6,162 bases of DNA from an uncultured Ruminococcus sp. (GTDB lineage: Bacteria > Bacillota > Clostridia > Oscillospirales > CAG-272), in contig CACYEW010000246.1 of the NCBI GenBank assembly GCA_902773455.1, positions 1 to 6,162 of the forward strand, written 5' to 3'. Position 1 is the stretch's first letter. Each line of letters begins with the position of its first letter. The notes beneath the pieces were generated by a model. That model was given only the letters and a program-made list of their open reading frames with translations, did not search any database and was not told the DNA's origin. Below are positions 1-5,570 of the stretch, one piece after another. The position numbers and the translations under genes were made by a program.

Positions 1-302
1 GCGTTATACGGCGCGCCCGTCAGATCGGTCCTGTCGCGGTAGTTGTCTTCGACTTTACGCTGTTCTCCTCCGTCGACCGTGTAGACGATCTCTTTGAGCC
101 CGCCTTCTATCGTCGACCAGCCGAGGATATAAAGCCTGTCGCCCGGCTGTATCTGAACGGGATCTTCGGTCTGTCTGTCGGTACCCGAGGCGAGGACGTA
201 TTCGTTTACGAAAAGCCTGTCGAACGAATACATCGCCGACGCTCCGACCGTCAGCAGCGCCGCCGTGACCAGCGCGGCGGTCAGTATAAGGAATTTTTTC
301 AT
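1..302 (-). CDS. Secreted hypothetical protein, N-terminal 100 residues (runs off window start)
   Basis: The reading frame opens at an ATG preceded by GGAG with a 7-nt gap and runs without a stop to base 1, so the C-terminus lies outside the window. The first 23 residues form a textbook Sec signal peptide: MKK, then a hydrophobic Ala/Leu/Val stretch, then a polar end finishing in A-S-A, with likely cleavage before MYSFD. No lipobox cysteine is seen, so release or anchoring by a missing C-terminal part is more likely than lipidation. The mature part (about residues 47-75) reads as beta-strand-rich, with PGDRLYILGW followed by a YTVDGGEQ segment. This resembles a 'GW...IDGG' module I associate with uncharacterised secreted proteins of gut clostridia, but I cannot name a domain. 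The function is unknown. The gene lies 62 bp downstream of the LUD gene on the same strand and could be reached by read-through from it. The Shine-Dalgarno site is paired in a leader hairpin (see separate entry). Confidence 0.85.
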   Translation of the reverse strand, partial: MKKFLILTAALVTAALLTVGASAMYSFDRLFVNEYVLASGTDRQTEDPVQIQPGDRLYILGWSTIEGGLKEIVYTVDGGEQRKVEDNYRDRTDLTGAPYN

Positions 303-339
303 ATAATATCTCCTTTTGTGACTTTGTCACGGAGATATT
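303..339 (-). promoter_or_regulatory. Leader hairpin sequestering the Shine-Dalgarno site of the secreted-protein gene
   Basis: Read on the minus strand, AATATCTCC (339-331) is perfectly complementary to GGAGATATT (313-305), which carries the GGAG ribosome-binding site. Inside this 9-bp stem lies a second stem, GTGAC/GTCAC (330-326 with 322-318), closed by an AAA loop and joined through an AAAA bulge. The fold ends 2 nt before the ATG at 302. Fourteen base pairs in so short a leader are unlikely by chance. I infer that the hairpin hides the ribosome-binding site and makes translation conditional. The inner GTGAC-N3-GTCAC could also be a DNA operator. Confidence 0.6.
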
Positions 340-343
340 CTGC

Positions 344-376
344 CTCGGTTTAAGCGAATTTATACTAAAAACCGAG
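344..376. repeat. 8-bp inverted repeat around the 3' end of the LUD gene
   Basis: CTCGGTTT (344-351) and AAACCGAG (369-376) are perfect inverted copies separated by 17 nt. The repeat spans the stop codon of the LUD gene. On the minus strand it could fold after that gene, but no run of T follows, so it is not a standard intrinsic terminator. A possible -10 box, TATAAA (364-359, minus), lies in the loop without a convincing -35. The repeat may be an mRNA 3'-end structure or a protein site. Confidence 0.4.
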
Positions 377-994
377 ATTATCGTTTACGAGGATTATATG
401 TATCCTGTCCTTATGGCGCGAGAAGCGCGTGATGAGGAACTGACAGCAGATCGTATCGGGGCTTTTGCAGTCGAAGCATTTGCCGGTCTTCGAGCAGGGC
501 GTTGTAAGACCGAATCTCGCGGCGTTGATCGGCGCGGCGACGTTTCTCGCGCGTTTCATAGCCGAATCGAGATCGGCGCAGATCTTGTTCATTCCGACGA
601 TGAAAAGCACTTTTTTCGGTCCCTGCGCTATCGCCGAAACTCTGTTCGCGTTGCCGTCGATATTGACTAAAATACCGTCGTTCGTCATGGCGTTCACGCC
701 GGACAGAAAGAAATCGGCGTCGTAAGCGGCGAGCATCGCGGCGCGTTTGTCCGGTATTTCATCGCGGTCGATGAAGTTATAATTCCCGTTTTTCACGGCG
801 TCCACGAGACCTATTTCGTGCGCGCTCATCGCGCCGCCCATCGTGACGCTCGACTTTTCCGGAATGAGCGAGAGCGCGATCCGCAGCGCTTCTTCTCTGC
901 TCTTTGCGTAATAACCCGTCATATTTCTCTGCCTCAGCGATTCGATGACCGATTTCGCGAGAAGCTCGTTTCTTTTATTTATCGCTTCGTTCAT
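365..994 (-). CDS. LUD-domain protein (lactate utilization protein C / YkgG-like family)
   Basis: This 209-residue protein is a stand-alone LUD domain (formerly DUF162), the fold shared with LutC and with the N-terminal part of LutB. Landmarks are VTMGGAMSAHEIGL (about 50-63), the FFLSGVNAMTNDGILVNIDG block (95-114), GPKKVLFIVG (125-134) and a C-terminal cysteine region TPCSKTGKCFDCKS (165-178) with C167, C173, C176 and C183/C184, followed by the RIHIILV ending typical of the family. LutABC proteins take part in lactate oxidation, but no LutA or LutB partner is seen here and the role of the short anaerobe versions is not settled. The ATG at 994 is chosen because GGAGG lies 8 nt upstream and the promoter -10 box lies at 1019-1024. 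An in-frame ATG at 1030 would be upstream of that box and so should not be transcribed from it. The gene is divergent from the sirtuin gene. Confidence 0.9.
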   Translation of the reverse strand: MNEAINKRNELLAKSVIESLRQRNMTGYYAKSREEALRIALSLIPEKSSVTMGGAMSAHEIGLVDAVKNGNYNFIDRDEIPDKRAAMLAAYDADFFLSGVNAMTNDGILVNIDGNANRVSAIAQGPKKVLFIVGMNKICADLDSAMKRARNVAAPINAARFGLTTPCSKTGKCFDCKSPDTICCQFLITRFSRHKDRIHIILVNDNLGF

Positions 995-1018
995 ATATTC
1001 ATCCTCCGTTTTTTTGTA

Positions 1019-1047
1019 ATTATACTGCAAATTTGTAAAGAAATCAA
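1019..1047 (-). promoter_or_regulatory. Promoter of the LUD gene
   Basis: On the minus strand the -35 box TTGATT (1047-1042) is separated by exactly 17 nt from a consensus -10 box TATAAT (1024-1019). This is a strong housekeeping-sigma promoter. Transcription should start near 1012, giving a leader of about 18 nt with GGAGG at 1007-1003. Confidence 0.8.
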
Positions 1048-1094
1048 CAAGAACGGCGGATTTTTCGGCTACGACGTAAAAAAGGCGTTGATTT
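1041..1094. repeat. Inverted repeat embedding both divergent -35 boxes
   Basis: AAATCAAC (1041-1048) and GTTGATTT (1087-1094) form a perfect 8-bp inverted repeat with a 38-bp spacer. With one mismatch the arms extend to 10 of 11. Each arm contains the TTGATT -35 box of one of the two divergent promoters. Part of the symmetry follows from the two boxes being identical, so a regulator site is possible but not shown. Confidence 0.45.
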
Positions 1095-1116
1095 TTTCAC
1101 GCGGTTATGTTATAGT
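1088..1116 (+). promoter_or_regulatory. Promoter of the sirtuin gene
   Basis: The -35 box TTGATT (1088-1093) and -10 box TATAGT (1111-1116) are spaced by 17 nt. Transcription should begin near 1123, leaving a leader of only about 15 nt that contains GGAGG (1126-1130) 7 nt before the ATG. The stretch from -10 box to ribosome site closely resembles that of the divergent LUD promoter (an A-rich run followed by CGGAGG). Confidence 0.75.
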
Positions 1117-1137
1117 ATAAAAAACGGAGGTGTTATT

Positions 1138-1881
1138 ATGGACGGCAAGATCGCAAAACTGCGTGAATTCATAAACGAATCCGAAAAGATCGTGTTTTTC
1201 GGAGGCGCGGGCGTATCGACTGAGAGCGGCGTGCCGGATTTCAGAAGCAAGGACGGGTTATACAATCAGCACGACGTGAGATTCGAGCGTTACAGCCCCG
1301 AATATCTGTTGAGCAGAAGCTGTTTATATAACGAGCCGGAGGTCTTTTTCGAATTTTACCGTCAGAAGCTGAACACCGGAAACGTCAAGCCGAACGCCGC
1401 GCATTACGCTCTTGCAAGGCTTGAAGAACAGGGAAAGCTGACCGCGGTCGTAACGCAGAACATCGACGGGCTTCACCAGAAGGCGGGCAGTAAAAACGTA
1501 TTTGAGATACACGGCACGACGGCGCGAAATTACTGCAGCCGCTGCGGCAAAAAATACCCGGGGGATTATATTTTCAAATCGAATGAAAGAATACCGCGCT
1601 GCGCCTGCGGCGGTATAGTACGCTGCGACGTTACGTTATACGGTGAGCAGCTGCCGGAGGACGCGGTCGAGGGCGCGGTAAACGCGATATCGGACGCCGA
1701 TATGCTGATAATCGGCGGAACGTCGCTCACCGTATATCCCGCGGCTTCTTACGTCGGATTTTTCCGCGGAAAACGGATCGTGATCATAAACAAAACTCCG
1801 CTCGGCTATTACGCCGACAAAGCGGAGCTGCTTGAAATAAACGATAAGATCGGAGAGGTCCTTTCTCTTTCTGTTGACTGA
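1138..1881 (+). CDS. NAD-dependent protein deacylase, Sir2 family (sirtuin)
   Basis: Sirtuins remove acetyl or other acyl groups from lysines in cytoplasmic proteins, using NAD+ and releasing nicotinamide and O-acyl-ADP-ribose. This 247-residue protein has the complete catalytic core. It shows the NAD-binding GAGVSTESGVPDFR (23-36), TQNIDGLH (106-113), the general-base histidine H125 in HGT, four zinc cysteines (C133, C136, C155, C157), GTSL (194-197) and NKTP (218-221). Overall it reads like the clostridial and Thermotoga Sir2 group. Where SIRT5-type enzymes have a Tyr-x-x-Arg acyl-pocket motif, I read Y74-R-Q-K77, so strong desuccinylase specificity is not expected; the acyl preference remains open. 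The usual R-P-D/N before the V-x-x-x-GE strand is R162-C163-D164 here, an extra cysteine near the zinc site. Start support is GGAGG at 7 nt and a promoter just upstream. The gene appears monocistronic, with a hairpin 37 nt after the stop. Confidence 0.95.
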   Translation: MDGKIAKLREFINESEKIVFFGGAGVSTESGVPDFRSKDGLYNQHDVRFERYSPEYLLSRSCLYNEPEVFFEFYRQKLNTGNVKPNAAHYALARLEEQGKLTAVVTQNIDGLHQKAGSKNVFEIHGTTARNYCSRCGKKYPGDYIFKSNERIPRCACGGIVRCDVTLYGEQLPEDAVEGAVNAISDADMLIIGGTSLTVYPAASYVGFFRGKRIVIINKTPLGYYADKAELLEINDKIGEVLSLSVD

Positions 1882-1918
1882 CGGACGGAATACCGCGGTC
1901 AAAACGGCGCAATAATGA

Positions 1919-1954
1919 ACGGGCGGCAAACCGCTGATACGGTTTGCCGCCCGT
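1919..1954. terminator. Probable bidirectional terminator hairpin between convergent genes
   Basis: A perfect 15-bp stem (1919-1933 with 1940-1954) closed by the 6-nt loop CTGATA lies between the sirtuin stop (1881) and the stop of the convergent operon (1974). The stem is GC-rich at its ends, with GGGCGGC/GCCGCCC. The tails are T/A-rich but without a clean run of T: ATATTTATG on the plus strand and TCATTATTG on the minus strand. It fits a shared terminator for both transcripts, though the weak T tracts leave its efficiency uncertain. Confidence 0.75.
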
Positions 1955-1973
1955 ATATTTATGATCCGACTTT

Positions 1974-2195
1974 CTAATTATCCGTATGATATTTCCGGTA
2001 TTTTTCTTTTTTATTCTTTTCACACATCATATTTTCGAGCGCTTCGTTTACCTGAATCACCGCCGCCGCGAGATCGCGGCAGTGTCTGCATTCGCGAATG
2101 TGCCTGACTACCTTTGAAGCGAACGCCGCGTTTTCTTCGCTGTATCCGGAAAGCGCGGCGAACGCCGTCAGATCGTCAAAAGTCAAATGGGTCAT
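1974..2195 (-). CDS. Small HxxxCxxC protein (putative zinc-binding, anti-sigma-like)
   Basis: This 73-residue protein is the last gene of the three-gene operon. Its first 20 nt overlap the end of the VirD4-like gene in another frame, and no Shine-Dalgarno sequence is visible before the ATG, so translation probably depends on re-initiation by ribosomes finishing the upstream gene. Residues 1-30 form a likely helical segment (MTHLTFDDLTAFAAL and on). Residues 32-39 are H-I-R-E-C-R-H-C, giving H32, C36 and C39 in the HxxxCxxC pattern of zinc-binding anti-sigma (ZAS-type) modules. A second helix and a lysine-rich tail (EKNKKEKYRK) follow. A fourth metal ligand is not obvious; H35-region residues, C58 or H38 are candidates. 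No membrane segment and no sigma factor gene are nearby, so an anti-sigma role is not supported. A regulatory or adaptor role for the neighbouring ATPases is inference only. Confidence 0.75.
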   Translation of the reverse strand: MTHLTFDDLTAFAALSGYSEENAAFASKVVRHIRECRHCRDLAAAVIQVNEALENMMCEKNKKEKYRKYHTDN

Positions 2196-3828
2196 CTATC
2201 GGCGTCGGCTTCTTTTCGGTCGTTCTCGCGTAATCGTATTTCTTATCGAGAAAGTTCACCTTTACGGGACGCTTCGACGGATCGGCGTTATCCGACCTGA
2301 ATTCTCTGCACATATAGCTTCTTATGAAGCTGCCCCAGAGAACGGGACTGTTCATCTGCGTGACGATGCACTCGCCCGGCTGAATCTCGTTCAGCCTGCT
2401 GACGGGGACGAGCGATACGGTGTTCATATCGTATCTGTCTATCGCCTCGCCGCCTCCGTTGAGCGCGGATAAAGGCGAAATGACCGTTCTTTTACCGCAT
2501 TCTTCTGAGAATTCGATCTTCGTCTGCGGGTTGTTCGTGCCGAAGAAAATGTGCATATTCAGATTGTCTTTGATCACGTCGGCGGTATCCTTGCCGTAAA
2601 CGTTATTCAGCTGAGCGTACGACTGGAGTATCAGCATGAACCAGATGTTCCTGCTGCCGCAGGCGGATATGACCTTGTCGAAATCGTTGAATTTCGGCAG
2701 GTTGCCGAACTCGTCGAGCAGAAAATAGAACGGGCGGTCGAGTTTGGAGCCCTTCTTTCTCGCCACGGCGATCAGCTCGGTATAAAGACTGCTCAGAAAC
2801 ATGCTTATCACTTCGTAATGCAGGCTTTCTTCGTCCTTATACGAGATGAATATGACCGTCGGTTCGCCGTCGTCGAGCTGCGACATTTCAAAGGTGTTCG
2901 TACACGTCGCTTTTCTTATCGCCGCATCCCTGTAACTGCTGAGAACGGGTCCGAGCGTCGATACGACGCACTGCCTTGTGTTTCTCGGTAAATCGAGAAA
3001 GCAGTTGCGGGCGATCTGATACGCTTTCGACGTATCGTGCGGTCTTCTGGCGAAATACCCGTCGTCGACCCTTCCGTCGACGTTCGGAAAGCTGTCGTAT
3101 ATTTTTATTATGTTGCTTATGGAGAAATTATCTTCGGTTATTATGCCGTCCCTTGAATCCTCGAGCATACCGTAGATGATCGCTTTGAGCAGATCTCTCG
3201 CGGAATCCTCCCAGTACGGGTCATGGCTGTTTTTGTTCGGGATCACGCGGGCGCAGAACGACGTGATGTATTTTTCGGCTTCGTCGCAGTATTTCAGGCT
3301 TGCCTGCTCCGCTTCGGCGGCGTTCGAGTATTCGTCCGTGCGCGGCGCTGCCGTTTTGCCGCCTGCGATATAGTTTTCGGCGTCGACGTGTTTTTTGTAT
3401 GCTCTGAAGCATTTGGTAAGCGGATTCCAGCAGTCGCTGCGGAAATAATCGGTAAAGTTTATCTGGATTATACGGTAGCCCTGCTTTTTGAAGCTCTTCG
3501 CGCAGCTGCAGTAAAGCTCCTGCTTCGGGTCGCTTATCACGAGGCTCGGTTTGTTCTTTTTTCTCATGAGGACGTTTATCGTCGGAATGACGAAGCCCGT
3601 CGTTTTGCCGCTTCTCGTCGCTCCTATGGCGAGCAGGTGCGTATTGCCTGTGAACATCACGTCGAGCTTGCCGTCGGAGTTTCTCGTGATGCTTACGGGT
3701 ATACCGTCGATATCGCGTTCTCCGAGTTCGTCGTACGGATAAACCGAGTCGGGATGTTCTTTTGCGTATTCTTCGGATGTGATTATTCTTGCGTTTTCGT
3801 AATCGTTGAAAAGTTTAATTTTCTTCAT
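2176..3828 (-). CDS. VirD4/TraG-like type IV coupling ATPase lacking a membrane domain
   Basis: This 550-residue protein has the nucleotide-binding core of the type IV coupling proteins, hexameric RecA-like ATPases that feed DNA-protein substrates to secretion channels. Walker A is GATRSGKTT (69-77). VISDPKQELY (97-106) is the usual following strand. RNTRQCVVSTLGPVLSSY (282-299) belongs to the all-alpha/central part. Walker B is FYFLLDEFGNLP (367-378) with D372/E373, followed by SRN (392-394) and ILQSYAQL (400-407) near the active site. About 65 residues of charged insertion (roughly 140-205) follow the first ATPase strands. No hydrophobic transmembrane segments precede Walker A, unlike classical VirD4, so it should be cytoplasmic or recruited by a partner. 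The C-terminus ends in an acidic-aromatic PIDDPFDF tail. AGGAGG (3834-3839) sits 5 nt before the ATG, within the last codons of the upstream gene, which overlaps by 14 nt. No relaxase or VirB4 gene is present in the window, so conjugation is not implied. Confidence 0.9.
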   Translation of the reverse strand: MKKIKLFNDYENARIITSEEYAKEHPDSVYPYDELGERDIDGIPVSITRNSDGKLDVMFTGNTHLLAIGATRSGKTTGFVIPTINVLMRKKNKPSLVISDPKQELYCSCAKSFKKQGYRIIQINFTDYFRSDCWNPLTKCFRAYKKHVDAENYIAGGKTAAPRTDEYSNAAEAEQASLKYCDEAEKYITSFCARVIPNKNSHDPYWEDSARDLLKAIIYGMLEDSRDGIITEDNFSISNIIKIYDSFPNVDGRVDDGYFARRPHDTSKAYQIARNCFLDLPRNTRQCVVSTLGPVLSSYRDAAIRKATCTNTFEMSQLDDGEPTVIFISYKDEESLHYEVISMFLSSLYTELIAVARKKGSKLDRPFYFLLDEFGNLPKFNDFDKVISACGSRNIWFMLILQSYAQLNNVYGKDTADVIKDNLNMHIFFGTNNPQTKIEFSEECGKRTVISPLSALNGGGEAIDRYDMNTVSLVPVSRLNEIQPGECIVTQMNSPVLWGSFIRSYMCREFRSDNADPSKRPVKVNFLDKKYDYARTTEKKPTPIDDPFDF

Positions 3829-5473
3829 TTCCGCCTCCTATCTGACCGAAGCCGATGCCGCGTTTTGACCTTGCTCTGCTCTTGCGCGGAGGTTTGAGGT
3901 CTTCGGGTCTTATGATTGTTATATTGCCGCACATCGCGTATTTGACCGCGTCGTTCAGTATCTCGGTCACGTCGTCGGCGCCGTATTCGCGCAGAACGGG
4001 TCTGCATTCGTCGGAAAGGGTGATACCGCGGCAGCCGCACTCATCGACGCACTGACCGAAGATATCGTCGATCGCCCTGTCTTTTTCTTCGTCGCCGACC
4101 GATACCGTTTCGACCGTATCGCATCCTGCGCAGAGCTTGTCCGTTATGTAATTTTTGCCGTGCGCGAAAAGCACGAATCTTATTCCCGACAAATCGAGCG
4201 AAACGGGCGGGCTGAAAAGTCTGAATTTGCGTCTGAATTCGTTTCCGAGGAATTTGCGCAGCTCGTTTGCCTGATTTTCGGAGAGTTTTTCGACGTTTTT
4301 GATTATTATGAGCGTCGAAGCCGATTTCGTTTCCGATATGACGCTGATTATTATATTGTCCTTTGTCGGCGTGAATTCATGGTCGGTAAGAGACGCGGCG
4401 TCTATCTCCGCGATCGCCGAGCCTTCGGCGCCGTCCTTTATCATTCTCAGATACATATGAGAAACGTAATTTTCGGAGCATATCACGAGCAGTGGGCGGT
4501 ACGCCGCGTCGGAGCAGCGTTTTGCCGCGGTAAGATTTTGAACGATACTGTCGACCTCGTCTTCTCTTACGAGAGTCACGCGGTCGGCGCAGGCGCCGTC
4601 GAATTCGAACGTTCCTTTTTTTATCTTTCCGAACGGTATGTCGGCAAGCGCCGCTATGGTGTTCTGCTGTTTTGAAAGCAGGAGCTTTTCTTTATCTTCT
4701 ATCGGGATAAGCTCGGAAAAAGCAGCGCTTGCAAAGCCGTGGTCGTACGTATCTCTCTGTATCTCCTTCAGCCCGAAAGCTCTTTCGAGTATTTTCGCCG
4801 TTTTGTTTTGCGCACATTCGCCTTTGAAACCCGTAAAGGCGCAGATATGAGCGAACGAGTTTTTTCTTACCGCTCCGTTCAGCACGGTATAGAGCACGTC
4901 GTAATAATCGCGCCTGTTCTCTTCATCGTAAGCGATGCCCATGAGGTTGCCGAAGAGGTCGTTCCATTTCGCGCTCAGACGGATCCTCTTAAAGGCGTTA
5001 TGTCTGTCTTCGCCGACGCATATGCCGTGATATTCCATATATCCGAGCGTGGTCATCGCTCCGACGCTGCCGTTCATCGCGGAATTGAGAAGCGTGGTAT
5101 ATACCGTCTCTTCCGTCAGATTTCTTCCCTGCTTGAAAAGCTCGGATTTTATCGCCGTCGCTTCGCGCTTCTGGTCGAGTATGAGTCTGTCCGTTTCCGT
5201 GATGCCGAGATCCTGCCCCGTTCTTTCCGCAAATTCGACGGTCCTGCAAAGCCGTTCGTAATCGGCCGGGGTGCGGATGGTATTGAAGGGCTCCTGTTCG
5301 GCGGTCGCTATTATACCGTCGATCTCCTTATCGCTTGGGATGCAGAATATTCTTTTCAGTTCATTTTTCATTTTTTCTTTTTCTTCGTCGGTTATAAAAC
5401 CTCCGAAGACCGATTCGAACAGAAAATACCGTGTAAGAAAAGGTTCGAAAAGGCATTGAAGCGCTAATTTCAT
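3815..5473 (-). CDS. Sel1-like and degenerate AAA+-like protein, first gene of the VirD4-like operon
   Basis: I do not recognise a named family for this 552-residue protein. Residues 1-27 are rather hydrophobic and aromatic but interrupted by charges (E10, R15, E20), so they form perhaps an amphipathic helix rather than a signal peptide. Residues about 127-200 resemble Sel1-like helical repeats (NGSVGAMTTLGYMEYHGICV, then D-x-x-x-A-F). Residues about 320-515 follow the order of an AAA+ domain. A strand LLVICSEN (328-335) stands where Walker A should be but has no GxxxxGK. The strand TLIIIKNVEKLS (387-398) stands at the Walker B position with K-N in place of D-E. A sensor-1-like strand IRFVLFAHGKN (431-441) and a helical lid-like segment GITLSDECRPVLREYGADDV (483-502) follow. 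I infer a pseudo-ATPase scaffold or substrate adaptor. The tail (529-538) is strongly basic, PRKSRARSKR, perhaps nucleic-acid or partner binding. The start is supported by AGGAGA 8 nt upstream. The stop overlaps the VirD4-like start. Confidence 0.85.
   Translation of the reverse strand: MKLALQCLFEPFLTRYFLFESVFGGFITDEEKEKMKNELKRIFCIPSDKEIDGIIATAEQEPFNTIRTPADYERLCRTVEFAERTGQDLGITETDRLILDQKREATAIKSELFKQGRNLTEETVYTTLLNSAMNGSVGAMTTLGYMEYHGICVGEDRHNAFKRIRLSAKWNDLFGNLMGIAYDEENRRDYYDVLYTVLNGAVRKNSFAHICAFTGFKGECAQNKTAKILERAFGLKEIQRDTYDHGFASAAFSELIPIEDKEKLLLSKQQNTIAALADIPFGKIKKGTFEFDGACADRVTLVREDEVDSIVQNLTAAKRCSDAAYRPLLVICSENYVSHMYLRMIKDGAEGSAIAEIDAASLTDHEFTPTKDNIIISVISETKSASTLIIIKNVEKLSENQANELRKFLGNEFRRKFRLFSPPVSLDLSGIRFVLFAHGKNYITDKLCAGCDTVETVSVGDEEKDRAIDDIFGQCVDECGCRGITLSDECRPVLREYGADDVTEILNDAVKYAMCGNITIIRPEDLKPPRKSRARSKRGIGFGQIGGGNEEN
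3834..3839 (-). promoter_or_regulatory. Ribosome-binding site of the VirD4-like gene inside the upstream gene
   Basis: The minus strand reads AGGAGG followed by CGGAA and the ATG at 3828. The site overlaps the Gly-Gly-Gly codons near the end of the upstream 552-aa protein, whose TAA stop (3817-3815) lies beyond the ATG. A strong site combined with the overlap points to coupled and roughly balanced synthesis of the two proteins. Confidence 0.8.
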
Positions 5474-5528
5474 ACTTTATATCTCCTTTTTTGAGTTTTC
5501 TTTATGTCGTCCCGGTCGCTCTACACCA

Positions 5529-5534
5529 TATATA
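5529..5534 (-). promoter_or_regulatory. Weak candidate -10 box for the three-gene operon
   Basis: TATATA on the minus strand (within CGTTATATATGG) is the only reasonable -10-like sequence in the 5474-5619 gap. No good -35 box lies 16-18 nt upstream of it (the region reads GAAAAA/CGAAAA). Because a terminator closes the preceding gene at 5567-5600, the operon should have its own promoter in this gap. This is the best guess only. Confidence 0.25.
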
Positions 5535-5544
5535 ACGGCGCGTC

Positions 5545-5570
5545 TTTTGATTTTTCGCAGAGGATCAAAA
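5545..5570. repeat. 7-bp inverted repeat upstream of the three-gene operon
   Basis: TTTTGAT (5545-5551) and ATCAAAA (5564-5570) are perfect inverted copies with a 12-nt spacer. They lie between the aldo/keto reductase terminator, whose T run they overlap, and the start of the operon. The repeat could be an operator for the operon or an accidental AT-rich symmetry. Confidence 0.3.

Noticed and set aside
55..330. 91-codon open frame on the minus strand starting at 330
   Set aside because: It is out of frame with the signal-peptide protein starting at 302, which has a proper ribosome site; this frame is Arg/Asp-rich and starts inside the hairpin.
344..376. Inverted repeat as an intrinsic terminator of the LUD gene
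   Set aside because: No T run follows the stem on the minus strand and the 17-nt loop is long; recorded as a repeat instead.
365..994. Complete lactate utilization operon (lutABC)
   Set aside because: Only a LUD-domain protein is present; no LutA-type or LutB-type iron-sulfur protein is seen on either side.
995..1030. Upstream in-frame start of the LUD protein at 1030
   Set aside because: The codons between 1030 and 994 cover the -10 box (1019-1024), and a good GGAGG site serves the ATG at 994.
1974..2195. Anti-sigma factor
   Set aside because: The HxxxCxxC motif fits, but there is no sigma factor gene, no membrane segment and the protein is co-encoded with ATPases, so only a putative zinc-binding call is made.
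3223..3897. 224-codon open frame on the plus strand
   Set aside because: It is antisense to the VirD4-like gene, whose motifs clearly define the true frame; the product is rich in F, R, V and A with no family features.
4739..5467. 242-codon open frame on the plus strand
   Set aside because: It lies antisense within the 552-aa gene, has no ribosome site or recognisable domain, and its sequence is the low-complexity F/R/V-rich type expected from the complementary strand of a coding region.
1974..5473. Integrative conjugative element or plasmid
   Set aside because: Apart from the VirD4-like gene there is no relaxase, VirB4, integrase, replication gene, attachment repeat or sharp change in base composition, and the flanks are metabolic genes.
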